Shown here: piece by piece, positions 1 to 8,096 of the stretch | How positions within the stretch are numbered: position 1 is the stretch's first letter | How the letters are laid out: each line of letters opens with the position of its first letter | IMG/VR virus record: IMGVR_UViG_3300037089_000073 | Location: 1-39,619 of that record | From: a virus | DNA: 39,619 nt | Reading direction: 5' to 3' (one strand) | Notes under the pieces: model-generated | The model's database searches: none | What the model saw: only the letters and a program-made list of their open reading frames with translations | Told to the model about the DNA's origin: nothing | Translations under genes and position numbers: made by a program

Positions 1-42
1 CCTCAGTACCCAACAAGGTTTGAAAGGGAGCCGGTGATATGA
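1..42 (+). CDS. C-terminal end of the gene that starts at 39089 (split by linearisation)
   Basis: Frame 1 reads thirteen residues ending in EREPVI and stops at TGA 40-42. The same residues end the complete gene at 39089-39493, so this is the tail of that gene carried round the circle and not a separate gene. Its stop overlaps the next start in an ATGA junction. Confidence 0.9.
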   Translation, partial: PQYPTRFEREPVI

Positions 43-168
43 CACCTGAAGAACAAGCCCTAGCTGATCGCGTCACCCTTGAGAGGCAAACGAATAACTC
101 CTTTTTCACAGACAGACTGAAAAAGGATGTGCTCGCCTACTTGGCGACACAGGGTAATCGTAGGGGTA
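1..168. repeat. Left copy of the terminal overlap
   Basis: Bases 1-168 match 39452-39619 with a constant offset of 39,451 and a single difference, A127 here versus G39578. The repeat runs through coding sequence in both copies. This fits a circular or circularly permuted genome assembled with an overlap. A true direct terminal repeat cannot be excluded from sequence alone. Confidence 0.95.
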
Positions 169-215
169 TGGCCATACTGGCACTGGGTTTGACTGAGGTT
201 AAAGTGCAAAAGTGA
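39..215 (+). CDS. Small protein (58 aa), truncated paralogue of the 32392 gene
   Basis: The ATG at 39 overlaps the previous stop (ATGA). The protein shares LKK-x-(V/I)L-x-YLA and the spaced LGLTE-x-x-V motif with the 66-residue product at 32392-32592. The similarity continues codon by codon past the stop: TGA 213-215 aligns with a TGG (Trp) codon of the paralogue, and the following codons keep matching (A, T/S, N/H, K, R). This copy therefore looks shortened by a Trp-to-stop change. A second in-frame stop ends the extended frame near 246. The helical pattern could suit a small DNA-binding or transcription-associated protein, but I do not recognise the family. At the right end the partial second copy differs by Asp to Gly at residue 30. 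Confidence 0.7.
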   Translation: MTPEEQALADRVTLERQTNNSFFTDRLKKDVLAYLATQGNRRGMAILALGLTEVKVQK

Positions 216-285
216 GCCACTAACAAGAGGATCTGGAAGGGTCTATGACTCCCGAAAAAGGCCTCTTCCACTAGTTGAGCACAAT

Positions 286-528
286 ATGATAATAGATATC
301 AAGCGTCAGGATAAGGTTGTGGCTGCACTAGAGGATATTCTAGTTGAGGTACGCAAAGGCAATGTAGTCTCATTCGCTGTAAGTGCTGTTTTCGATAATG
401 GTACTATCTTAAATCACTGGCAAAAGAACACACAAGCCAACTCGACTAGCTTGCTTGGAGCTATTAATCTCCTACTCCATGAGATAATCGAATCTCACGT
501 CAAGGAAGAACGTGAGAACCCCCTATGA
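286..528 (+). CDS. Hypothetical protein, 80 aa
   Basis: Probably the first gene of the long late operon. It is a soluble protein of alternating strand and helix with no signal peptide or membrane segment. The middle reads like a beta hairpin (VVSFAVSAVFDNGT) followed by a C-terminal amphipathic helix rich in Glu, Lys and His. The product is acidic at its end. The start is the first ATG after a roughly 70-base gap without a clear ribosome-binding site. Its stop overlaps the next start by four bases (ATGA), implying coupled translation. No family recognised. Confidence 0.6.
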   Translation: MIIDIKRQDKVVAALEDILVEVRKGNVVSFAVSAVFDNGTILNHWQKNTQANSTSLLGAINLLLHEIIESHVKEERENPL

Positions 529-749
529 ACCACACGGTTGAGTCCGTCCTCTGCGATGCCAGGGTACGTTCCTTGGTAGCCTGGTCAGCGATCAACATGA
601 CGAGCCGGTACCATTGGCTCGATGACGGAACCATCGTCCACATCCACCCGAGGGGACTCAGACACGTAGACATCCAGATCCAACCACGAGTAAAGCTTGA
701 CTTCATCAACCTAGACCTATCCTTCGAGGCACCCAAAGATGCCAACTAA
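525..749 (+). CDS. Hypothetical protein, 74 aa
   Basis: The start overlaps the end of the preceding gene (ATGA), and the 3' end overlaps the terminase small subunit start by 11 bases. The sequence contains a probable beta-rich middle (YHWLDDGTIVHIHPRGLRHV) and no membrane segment. Its place immediately before terS fits an accessory packaging or head gene, but nothing in the sequence shows a function. Confidence 0.6.
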   Translation: MNHTVESVLCDARVRSLVAWSAINMTSRYHWLDDGTIVHIHPRGLRHVDIQIQPRVKLDFINLDLSFEAPKDAN

Positions 750-1203
750 ATCCAAGCCTCGTAAGCAGGCCCACACGCCCATGAAGTCAGCCACCAACCG
801 ACCCAAGTTGGCGATGGCATTGGCGGCTGCTGACCAGGTTGGTCTAGAAATGGCGTCCTCACAGTTCTCCATAGCAGTTAGGACGTTGAGTAGGTACCGA
901 GCTATCATCGCCCAAGGCAAAGACCCAGAGCTTGCAACTTTAGTCCAGTCATCTGCCACACAAGCGATAGAAGCCTCCAGGGATCTACTGAACCTCACCG
1001 TCGACGACTACCTGAGACGGATGCGAGAGCTTGCCCGAACGGCCACCCATGCCCAAGCCGCCCTCTTATTCGAGAAGCTCGCCGAGGTCATGCTTACGAG
1101 AGAGAGTCTAGCCAATGGACATGCTGAGCCGAATTCAATCTCGAATCAAACGGTTGCAGTCAATACAGGGCCGATATTCCAAATCCTCAAACCAGCAATT
1201 TGA
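739..1203 (+). CDS. terS: Terminase small subunit
   Basis: The product is 154 residues. It starts with a basic segment (KSKPRKQ), then a helix-turn-helix-like stretch at about residues 25-60, then two long helices (about 65-125) that would form the oligomerisation core. This is the usual plan for a phage small terminase, which recognises phage DNA and hands it to the large subunit. The call rests on this architecture and on position directly upstream of a clear terL, with an 89-base overlap, so it is a good inference and not a motif match. A second in-frame ATG at 781 is an alternative start. Confidence 0.7.
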   Translation: MPTKSKPRKQAHTPMKSATNRPKLAMALAAADQVGLEMASSQFSIAVRTLSRYRAIIAQGKDPELATLVQSSATQAIEASRDLLNLTVDDYLRRMRELARTATHAQAALLFEKLAEVMLTRESLANGHAEPNSISNQTVAVNTGPIFQILKPAI

Positions 1204-3598
1204 TACCGTCACCGTTGACTTCAGCTTACCGACCATCAAGCTAGTCCCGATCTTGTCCCCAGGGTTGTTGGAGCCAACCCACCTGGCACCCTACGGGGAT
1301 GTTCTTGATAGAGCAATCGAACGTTCCCGAGCTGGGTTCGAATCAGACCGGTTCGAGGTTCATGTACTAGCGGCACCACCCCAACATGGAAAAGCCCTAG
1401 CTGATGACACCCCCATCTTGACCAAGAGGGGTTGGATTACGGTTGGTAGTGTTCGAGTAGGGGACTACTTCGTTGGTTCTGATGGTGGGTGGACACAAGT
1501 CCTAGCAGTCTACCCTCAAGGAGAGATACAATTATACAAGGTTTCTTTCAGTAATGGGAAGTCAGCTCGCCGAAAGAAGATGGTAAACCCATACTTGGAG
1601 GCATGTGGGGATCATCTTTGGCAAGTGCATAACAGGTATTCTGGGCGTCCAACCATCAAAAATACCAAACAACTCAAAGGGGATCTGCGCGAGAGCGACA
1701 AACGAAACAAGTGGAGACTCCCCATTGTAGTCCCACTACAGAACTCTCATGCTGACCTACCCATCAACCCATACCTTCTTGGGTGTTGGCTTGGTGATGG
1801 CACTGCTTGCAATGGTAGTGTAACTACGATGGATGAGGAGATCATAAACTCATTCAGGGTAACCTATGACCAAGGCGCTTCAAATAACAAGCATACTGGT
1901 AGGGCAACCACTTACAACCTATTGGGACTTCACCACCAACTGAGGTTACTTGGGGTAAAAAGTAACAAGCACATACCCGACTTGTACTTGAATTCCTCGG
2001 TAGAACAGAGGCTAGCTCTACTCCAGGGGCTGTGCGACACCGATGGAACTGTTGCAAAGAATGGCTCGCAACAATCCTATTGTAGTACCAACCCCAAATT
2101 AGCAGAAGGTTTCAAGTACTTGGTCAGCTCTCTTGGGGGTATTTGGACTGAGACCATAAAGCCAGCTGCAGACAAGATAGCTTGGAATATCTGGTTCAGA
2201 TTGCCCCACGGTTTACCAGCATTCCGCCTACTCAGGAAACAAGATCTTCTCAACGAGGACTCCCCGAGGAATCAACCCAGACGGTTCCTGGAGAGCATCA
2301 AACCATCAAGGGTTGGTAGGGCTACTTGCTTCACAGTCGATGCCCCAGATAAGTTGTTCTGTGCTGGTAGGGATTTGATCCTTACTCACAATACCTTCTG
2401 TACCGAGCACGGGGTGGTCAAAGCTTTGGTGTCCCTCCCTGGGAAGGTTCATGCTTACGTCACCTACGCCCAAGCGGTTACCCGAAGGGTTCAAGCGGAG
2501 ACCCGTCGCATCTGTGAGACCATCGGCCTTCAAGGAGAATACTCCCAGGACTCATGGTGGTTCCCGGCTACTAAGTCAGGCATCATCTGGACAAGCGTCG
2601 AAGGCGCTCTGACATCTCATCCAGTCTCAGGCCTCCTGATAGTGGATGACCCCCTCAAAGATGTAGCACAAGCCCGTAGTCAGCTCGAGAGGGCCAAGAG
2701 GTGGGATTGGGTGAAGCAAGTAGCTACCAAGCGACTTCACCCTGGAGCCACCCTTGTTATCATGGCTACCAGGTGGGTTCCCCTCGATCCCTCCGGTATG
2801 GCCATTAAGGAATGGAAAGCTCCCTTCCTAAACATCCAGGCCATCTGTGAAGACCCCAGCACTGATCCCCTTCATCGAGGCTTAGGGGAGGCACTGTGGC
2901 CCATCCGTAGGCCACTCCAGTTCTTACTTCAGCAGAGGCAAGCTGACCCATTCGGCTTTAGGGCCCAGTTCCAAGGTGATCCTCAGGACTTGGGGACACA
3001 GCTTTTCAAGACCCCCGAACGGTTCGCCAAGGATCTACCCCCGCACAGTACCTTCATCGCAGGTTGGGGCATTGACCTTGCCTACACGAAGACCACCATC
3101 TCCGACTGGTCTGTCATGGTGTACGGCAAGCGGGTCAAGACCAAAGACGGGGACAAGCTCTACATCACAAGGGTTGTCAGGAAGCAAGTAGACGTCACCC
3201 ACTTCTTGGATACGATGGTTCTGGAGACGAAGCTCAAGCCAGCCGCCCTAAGGTTCTATTATGGAGGTGGCGGTGAGTCGGGGGTCAGCAGCTTCATCTC
3301 GAAGAAGGTCAGGAACTTCCACGCGATACAAGCCAAGGATGACAAGGTAACTCGTAGCCAGTCAGCTCGTGAGGCCTGGAACCTTGGAAACATAGTAGTC
3401 CCAGATCCGGACTCACCCCATTGGACTCAAGATCTGGAAGACTTCATCGAAGAGATCACACAATTCACGGGTACTGGTGATGTTCACGATGACTGTATAG
3501 ACGCACTTGCTGCACTCTATGATCAGCTCTATAAGGGACAACTCGATTGGTCAACTGTGAACCGCTGGCAAAGTCAGATAGGTGGGTTCAGGCTATAG
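1115..3598 (+). CDS. terL: Terminase large subunit interrupted by an intein
   Basis: The 827-residue precursor is the ATP-driven packaging motor and nuclease. After removal of the intein (residues 94-426) a 494-residue TerL remains, a normal length. The rejoined exteins restore the Walker A loop, reading PPQHGK then TFC. In precursor numbering, Walker B is LLIVDDP (Asp511, Asp512), the coupling motif is MATRW (550-554), and the RNase H-like nuclease has GIDLAYT (Asp654) and a C-terminal HDDCIDAL with Asp792, Asp793 and Asp796. The start at 1115 overlaps terS by 89 bases. No better start lies between the terS stop and the conserved region. The family assignment is firm. Confidence 0.95.
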   Translation: MDMLSRIQSRIKRLQSIQGRYSKSSNQQFDTVTVDFSLPTIKLVPILSPGLLEPTHLAPYGDVLDRAIERSRAGFESDRFEVHVLAAPPQHGKALADDTPILTKRGWITVGSVRVGDYFVGSDGGWTQVLAVYPQGEIQLYKVSFSNGKSARRKKMVNPYLEACGDHLWQVHNRYSGRPTIKNTKQLKGDLRESDKRNKWRLPIVVPLQNSHADLPINPYLLGCWLGDGTACNGSVTTMDEEIINSFRVTYDQGASNNKHTGRATTYNLLGLHHQLRLLGVKSNKHIPDLYLNSSVEQRLALLQGLCDTDGTVAKNGSQQSYCSTNPKLAEGFKYLVSSLGGIWTETIKPAADKIAWNIWFRLPHGLPAFRLLRKQDLLNEDSPRNQPRRFLESIKPSRVGRATCFTVDAPDKLFCAGRDLILTHNTFCTEHGVVKALVSLPGKVHAYVTYAQAVTRRVQAETRRICETIGLQGEYSQDSWWFPATKSGIIWTSVEGALTSHPVSGLLIVDDPLKDVAQARSQLERAKRWDWVKQVATKRLHPGATLVIMATRWVPLDPSGMAIKEWKAPFLNIQAICEDPSTDPLHRGLGEALWPIRRPLQFLLQQRQADPFGFRAQFQGDPQDLGTQLFKTPERFAKDLPPHSTFIAGWGIDLAYTKTTISDWSVMVYGKRVKTKDGDKLYITRVVRKQVDVTHFLDTMVLETKLKPAALRFYYGGGGESGVSSFISKKVRNFHAIQAKDDKVTRSQSAREAWNLGNIVVPDPDSPHWTQDLEDFIEEITQFTGTGDVHDDCIDALAALYDQLYKGQLDWSTVNRWQSQIGGFRL
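1394..2392 (+). other. Class 3 intein with LAGLIDADG homing endonuclease inside TerL
   Basis: The insert is 333 residues (94-426), placed exactly between Lys and Thr of Walker A. It begins with Ala (ALADDTPILTKRGW) and ends THN before a +1 Thr. It lacks an N-terminal Cys or Ser nucleophile. It has the W-C-T triplet that defines class 3 inteins: Trp169 in GDHLW, Cys405 in ATCFTVDAPD, and Thr424 in the final THN. In this class the internal Cys starts splicing by a branched intermediate. Two LAGLIDADG-type motifs, LLGCWLGDG (Asp228) and LLQGLCDTDG (Asp310), indicate an intact homing endonuclease. I see no frameshift or missing key residue, so it is probably active. Confidence 0.92.
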
Positions 3599-3628
3599 AA
3601 TAAAGCTCTTGTCTATCAGCAAGAGTGT

Positions 3629-5740
3629 ATGCCCCCTCGAGCACGCAAGACCGCCACCACACCCCGACAGAGAGAACATGCCCCGCTTACCCAGTCTCAA
3701 GAGGCTGGTTGGGACTTACCACGTCAATACTCTAGTCTTGCGAGACAGGAAGGTATCCTCGATAGGATAGCCGAGACCTTCCAGGAGCTAGATCCTTACG
3801 CAGGCATTGCTGTCAACGGCACCGATGGTTTCCGCAGGCGAACTGAGACCATAGACCGTAAGCCCAAGATGGATGATCCCATCATTGACCCGCCTGCAGG
3901 CATCCCAATGTTGTGGAACGCTGAGGCCATCCAACAGAGCATCACAGAACACTACATAGGGAACTTCGCAACCTCAGGTTACCTTGTGGAGGCAATGCTC
4001 AGCGACGCCCGTATCTCTCATGCGGTCAACAGCCGAACCAAGGGTGTACTCAAAAAGAAGGCTTATTACACACCTAACAAGAGGGCACGCGACAAGAAGC
4101 TCGCTAAGTACATAGCGGACGAGATGCAGGAGATGCACGATGACATCTTCCCGCAAGACATCTTGGAGCAGCTCTGGGCCTTCACCCCCATGATGGGCTG
4201 GTCACTCTTTAATATGGTGTGGGAAGTCCAAGAGGAGATGACTCTCCCCACGTTCAGGTTCTGGCACCCAGCCTTCACGTTCTTCCTAATGAGTGGCAAC
4301 CTCGACGAGAGGAAGCTTCAGGCAATCACTATGGGTGGTGGTTCTGTAAACCGTACTGGGGCCAACATACCGATCATCTGTGGTGATCCTGAATGGTTCC
4401 ACTTCGCGCCTTATGGTGAATACCGAGGGTGGATTCGAGGAGCTGTTAGGCAAGTAGGCATCCCTTGGTTGGTGAGGAATCTATCCCTTCGCGACTGGAG
4501 TCGGTTGAGTGAGGTTCACGGCATCCCCCAACGTATCGTCAAGGTGCCAGCCAACGCACTTGAGGAGGACAAGGCTCGAATCTTCCAGAAGTTGATCCGC
4601 CTAGCCAGCGAAGCTGTGTTCGTTCTACCGGTGGCAGAAGACGGGACTGGGTTTGGAGTAGAGCTTCTCGAGCCCAAGACGGCTGACAGCTACAAGGTAA
4701 TGGAGATGCTGGGTCACAGGTGCGACTCAGACATTATGCTGGCTCTCAAAGGCACCCAGCTGATGTCAGGCCTTGGGGATCAAAAGGGTGGCTCATCCTC
4801 TATGGCGGCTTCAAAGACCGTCAAGAGTGAGGATGAGGACTACTCGGTAGGGGACGCGGTCAAGATCACTCAAGCCCTCCGTAAGCAGGTATTCCCTTTC
4901 ATCGTCAACTACAACTACGAAGACGCCCAGGATTGCATACCCCAGCTTCTGTTGTCTGACGAACCCCCACAAGACAAGAGCATGAACGCGAAGACCTGGC
5001 TCGATGTGAGCCAGGCGATGCTCAACTTCCAAGAGCTTGGGGCTGAGGTTGACCTAGATGAGGTCAAAGAAGAGTTTGAGATCCCATTCAAGAGCAACAA
5101 GCTGAACCCACCAGAGCAGCCGGAGCCTAACGTACCAGGAGCTGAACCCTCTGAGGAAGAGGTGGTTCAAAGACTCACTGAGCTGAAGATGGAACAAGAG
5201 CAAGTCGAAAGTGAGGAGCTTCGAAAGACCATGACTCTTCAGACGGTCTTGATCTCGAAAGACGATTACAGCTTGGATGAAGCCAAGAAGTGGCTTACAG
5301 ATCACGAGTACAAGACCGACGTCGACGAGAAGGAAGATACCCTCAGGTTCAGGCAACGCGACCCTGGAGATTTCATCCCAGCAAGCTTCCGCACTGTCAA
5401 TATAGAGAAGGGCATCAGCTTCGTACTGGGTAAACTCAAGCCCTCCAATGAAGAGTCTCACTCAGCCCACGGGCGCCGAAGGGCCAAACATTCAGATCAT
5501 CAACAATGGGTTGATAAACTAGTTGAATCCTCAATGGGTCACGGGGTCACTGCAATGACCCCACACCTGAAAAAGCTAAAGAAGGCAATTGAAGAGGCCA
5601 ATTCTTATGACGACCTCAGAAGGTCATTAAAGAGAATTGCCCGTGAAGTACAACGCGGGAGCCTTGAGAAGCTTATCACCAACTCCAGGCTCATGTCTCA
5701 CGTCGCGGGTAGGGCTGCTCAACAAGATGACGGGGAGTAA
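3629..5740 (+). CDS. Portal protein, Mu gp29-like (DUF935), with a C-terminal extra domain
   Basis: This 703-residue protein should form the dodecameric ring at the head vertex through which DNA passes. Residues of about 90-450 follow the Mu gp29/DUF935 pattern: MLSDARISHAVNSR near the start, FTPMMGWSLFNMVWE, the beta-rich FRFWHPAFTFF, and a long helical region with EVHGIPQRI. Position between terL and the F-like gene agrees. The C-terminal 250 residues exceed the usual portal length. They hold an acidic helical linker, then at about 534-602 a compact domain (SLDEAKKWLTDHEY, RFRQRDPGDF, SFRT) that I know mainly from prohead protease-type phage proteins. A basic helical tail follows. The stop overlaps the next start by one base. 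Confidence 0.85.
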   Translation: MPPRARKTATTPRQREHAPLTQSQEAGWDLPRQYSSLARQEGILDRIAETFQELDPYAGIAVNGTDGFRRRTETIDRKPKMDDPIIDPPAGIPMLWNAEAIQQSITEHYIGNFATSGYLVEAMLSDARISHAVNSRTKGVLKKKAYYTPNKRARDKKLAKYIADEMQEMHDDIFPQDILEQLWAFTPMMGWSLFNMVWEVQEEMTLPTFRFWHPAFTFFLMSGNLDERKLQAITMGGGSVNRTGANIPIICGDPEWFHFAPYGEYRGWIRGAVRQVGIPWLVRNLSLRDWSRLSEVHGIPQRIVKVPANALEEDKARIFQKLIRLASEAVFVLPVAEDGTGFGVELLEPKTADSYKVMEMLGHRCDSDIMLALKGTQLMSGLGDQKGGSSSMAASKTVKSEDEDYSVGDAVKITQALRKQVFPFIVNYNYEDAQDCIPQLLLSDEPPQDKSMNAKTWLDVSQAMLNFQELGAEVDLDEVKEEFEIPFKSNKLNPPEQPEPNVPGAEPSEEEVVQRLTELKMEQEQVESEELRKTMTLQTVLISKDDYSLDEAKKWLTDHEYKTDVDEKEDTLRFRQRDPGDFIPASFRTVNIEKGISFVLGKLKPSNEESHSAHGRRRAKHSDHQQWVDKLVESSMGHGVTAMTPHLKKLKKAIEEANSYDDLRRSLKRIAREVQRGSLEKLITNSRLMSHVAGRAAQQDDGE

Positions 5741-6450
5741 TGCCCCTCGAAGTATCAACAGATCCAGTCTACCCCGAAGCGGCCATCAGGTTCTTCAGGA
5801 ACAAGATTGGGGTAACCGAGGATGAGTGGGATGCTCTCGAGGAGCAGAACCACGACCTCTCGTTCAAGCTCGCAGGCATCGCCGACATAGATGTAGTGGA
5901 CGACGTCTACTCAGCTATCGATGATGCCATCACGAATGGGACGACCCTCGAAGAGTTCAAGACCAAGGTTTGGGGTGAGCTGGAGAACGCTTGGGGTGGT
6001 GAGGTAGTAAACCCAGGGTGGCGGATTGAGACCATCTTCCGAACCAACCTGCAGTCAAGTTACCAAGCGGGACACTACCAACAGGCACAAGAGAACAAGG
6101 AAGACCGGCCGTATGCGATGCTTGACGTCGTAGAGGACGGACGAACCTCTGACATCTGTGCAGATCTAGATGAAGAGATTGGTGGGCGAGCTATCCCACT
6201 CGATGATCCTATCTGGAGTAGAGCGTGGCCACCCAACCACTTCAATTGTCGTAGCTCTGTCATCACCATGGACGAGCAAGAGGCAATCGCCGAAGGCTTC
6301 CTGGAGGACAGTCCTGATCCCCCCTCAGCTGACGAGTTGGATATCGATGAGGACTTCGACCATGCGCCTGGAGACAGCCTCGATGAAGGCTTACCAGACC
6401 CCGAAGAATACCCTGAGGATCTACAGGAAGACGTAGAGAGGTTCCTATAA
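5740..6450 (+). CDS. Head morphogenesis protein, Mu F / SPP1 gp7-like
   Basis: The 236-residue product carries the signature of the phage Mu F-like minor head protein family: RIETIFRTNLQSSYQAGH at about residues 88-105, followed by DGRTSDICADLD, IWSRAWPPNHFNCRSSV with the conserved Pro-Pro-x-His-x-x-Cys-Arg segment. Members sit near the portal and help head assembly or DNA delivery. The C-terminal 50 residues are very acidic (DELDIDEDFD). Start and portal stop overlap (TAATG), suggesting coupled synthesis. Confidence 0.88.
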   Translation: MPLEVSTDPVYPEAAIRFFRNKIGVTEDEWDALEEQNHDLSFKLAGIADIDVVDDVYSAIDDAITNGTTLEEFKTKVWGELENAWGGEVVNPGWRIETIFRTNLQSSYQAGHYQQAQENKEDRPYAMLDVVEDGRTSDICADLDEEIGGRAIPLDDPIWSRAWPPNHFNCRSSVITMDEQEAIAEGFLEDSPDPPSADELDIDEDFDHAPGDSLDEGLPDPEEYPEDLQEDVERFL

Positions 6451-6453
6451 CCC

Positions 6454-6726
6454 ATGGAAACATACAGAGCAGGCGGCCCTCTCAAGTGGAAGGATGCCAA
6501 AGCACCTATAAAAGATGAGCATGGACACTACAAGGTCAACTGTACCGAACAGTGGATAACCATCCGGACAGCCTGTGAGAATAAAGTTCTTGTTTCCAGT
6601 ATGAGTGAGTTCGACGAACTTGTACCCGACGCTAGGCCTGATGACCGATACCGAGTGCAAGAGCTCTTCGAGACCTACGAGACGGATGACCACAAGCTCT
6701 ATCTCACCATCTACCCTGCGGACTAG
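6454..6726 (+). CDS. Hypothetical protein, 90 aa
   Basis: This is a small acidic soluble protein without membrane segment or signal. It alternates short strands (HYKVNCTEQWITIRT, KLYLTIYP) with one helix. It sits between the F-like head gene and a structural protein gene, three bases after the former, so a role in the head or in assembly is likely by context only. I do not recognise the family. Confidence 0.55.
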   Translation: METYRAGGPLKWKDAKAPIKDEHGHYKVNCTEQWITIRTACENKVLVSSMSEFDELVPDARPDDRYRVQELFETYETDDHKLYLTIYPAD

Positions 6727-6730
6727 CTGA

Positions 6731-7639
6731 ATGCCCTTCCACAACGTACCAGAGTCAGTCAGCTACGATAGTTCCATTACTGCAATGGACAATGGTGAGG
6801 CCGCTACTGCGGAGAACTTTGAACCCACCTACACAGGTCTGGCTAATCGTACAGCCTTCCTCAAGAGTAAGACTGATCTGATAGACACAGGGGTTCCTCG
6901 TATTCGTAGTGCTGCTGATACCACAGCGATGGCCGCCCTCACAGGGATGTCCGATGGTGATGCGTGCTTGATAACAGCCACCAACCTGTTCTACTTCTTC
7001 AATGATGCAGCCTTCTATACAGCGGACAATGTCCTCATATTCGATAGCACCACAGTTAGTGGGGCACACTGGTTTGCCTATAATTGGTTCACAGTGGATG
7101 TCGATAACGGGCCAGCTTTCGTAGGCCCAAACATCCAATCTCCCACTTGTGCCTCGGGTAAGATCCCTGTCACCCTTCAGACCAATTACTTGGTTGATAT
7201 CGGGGTTGTCACCAACGGTACTCCGATAGTCCAGACGGTAACGAATCAAGCTACCCCAGTAGTTCTAGCTAACTCTGACATACCCACCAACATCTCATGC
7301 CTTGCTGGGGACATCATTGAGATTGATTACGAAACTATCCGTGTTGACTCTACTGTCTCACTTAGTCCTGGGTATATGTACCTAGAAATTATCGAAGACT
7401 ACGGTGGCGCCAACGTAACCAACGTTATCCAGGGGTACAATGCTGGAGTTCCAGGAACTGGATCTTCTCTGTCATTCCTCAGCCCACGCATCATTCATAC
7501 TTGCTCGACCCCAGGTATCTTCGCTACTCGACTGTTGTTTTCTAACGCAGCCTCGGATTGTGAGCACGATATCATCACTACGAGTGGTATTCCGGCTTTT
7601 AACTACGTAGTGGGAACTTTCAAGGTGTTTCGCCCATGA
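6731..7639 (+). CDS. Probable virion surface or fibre-like protein, 302 aa
   Basis: The N-terminus (AENFEPTYTGLANRTAFLKSK, with a Tyr-Thr-Gly-Leu-Ala-Asn-Arg core) resembles the attachment part of phage fibre and tail-spike proteins. The following 80 residues (MAALTGMSDGDACLI, FDSTTVSGAHWFAYN) resemble short adaptor domains of such proteins. The C-terminal half is Thr-, Val- and Ser-rich beta structure with no helix prediction by eye. It lies within the head module, well away from the other fibre genes, so it could be a head fibre or decoration. There is no catalytic motif. The stop overlaps the next gene by four bases. Confidence 0.6.
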   Translation: MPFHNVPESVSYDSSITAMDNGEAATAENFEPTYTGLANRTAFLKSKTDLIDTGVPRIRSAADTTAMAALTGMSDGDACLITATNLFYFFNDAAFYTADNVLIFDSTTVSGAHWFAYNWFTVDVDNGPAFVGPNIQSPTCASGKIPVTLQTNYLVDIGVVTNGTPIVQTVTNQATPVVLANSDIPTNISCLAGDIIEIDYETIRVDSTVSLSPGYMYLEIIEDYGGANVTNVIQGYNAGVPGTGSSLSFLSPRIIHTCSTPGIFATRLLFSNAASDCEHDIITTSGIPAFNYVVGTFKVFRP

Positions 7640-7818
7640 TGAATCCAGCTGGCTCCATTGTTGGTGATGTAGTCTTTGATGAGATCGTCAGGACTTTCAC
7701 AGGCTCTAATCAAGCTGCTGATACAATCACCTACAAGTACAAGGGTAACATCGTAGCGATAGTTACCCAGACCGTAGCAAACTCGTACCAAGTCACTCAC
7801 GAAGTTCGCACTCGATGA
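7636..7818 (+). CDS. Hypothetical protein, 60 aa
   Basis: The start overlaps the preceding stop (ATGATG) and the end overlaps the next start (ATGA). The sequence looks like a small all-beta protein: strands IVGDVVFDEIVRTFTG and ITYKYKGNIVAIVTQTV. No known family is recognised. The chained overlaps favour a genuine coupled gene in the head module. Confidence 0.5.
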   Translation: MMNPAGSIVGDVVFDEIVRTFTGSNQAADTITYKYKGNIVAIVTQTVANSYQVTHEVRTR

Positions 7819-8096
7819 ACAATGCCCAAGTAGCTTCCAAGCTCACCAAGCATGATGAGCGCCTGACAGCCCTCGAGTCTCAGACAGGGTCAGGGGACAC
7901 TACTATAGTGTCAGACCTAAAGGACAGAGTCACTGATCTTGAAGCCAAGGTCAACCTCCTCTTAGGGATACTGGGAACCCATTGTTACCGGTGTGGGCTT
8001 GCTGCAGCATCTAAGATCAGGATCGCACGGGGTGGGATGTTTAACGACGTCTACTGCTGTGAGTCATGTCAGAAAAAGCAAGAGGTGGCAGCATGA
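7815..8096 (+). CDS. Small coiled-coil protein with a zinc-ribbon-like C-terminus
   Basis: The 93-residue product has a heptad-like N-terminal segment (about residues 10-50, KHDERLTALESQ and LKDRVTDLEAKVNLLLG). It is followed by two Cys pairs, Cys-Tyr-Arg-Cys near residue 57 and a Cys-Cys-x-x-Cys cluster near 82, spaced as in a zinc ribbon. It may be a small trimeric or dimeric scaffold or nucleic-acid-binding protein. It lies directly before the protease/scaffold gene, overlapping it by four bases. Zinc binding is inferred from Cys spacing only. Confidence 0.6.
   Translation: MNNAQVASKLTKHDERLTALESQTGSGDTTIVSDLKDRVTDLEAKVNLLLGILGTHCYRCGLAAASKIRIARGGMFNDVYCCESCQKKQEVAA

Noticed and set aside
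1-168. Terminal repeat as an attachment site or mobile-element end
   Set aside because: It is continuous coding sequence joining exactly at both window ends, as expected from circular assembly, with no recombinase gene nearby.
213-215. TGA read as Trp (alternative genetic code)
   Set aside because: TGA serves as a normal stop in many other genes here, including ATGA start/stop overlaps, so genome-wide recoding is not supported; only a local nonsense change or readthrough is.
1334-1349. A GGGTTCGAATC stretch resembling a tRNA T-arm
   Set aside because: It lies inside the TerL reading frame, and no acceptor stem, anticodon arm or D-arm can be drawn around it.
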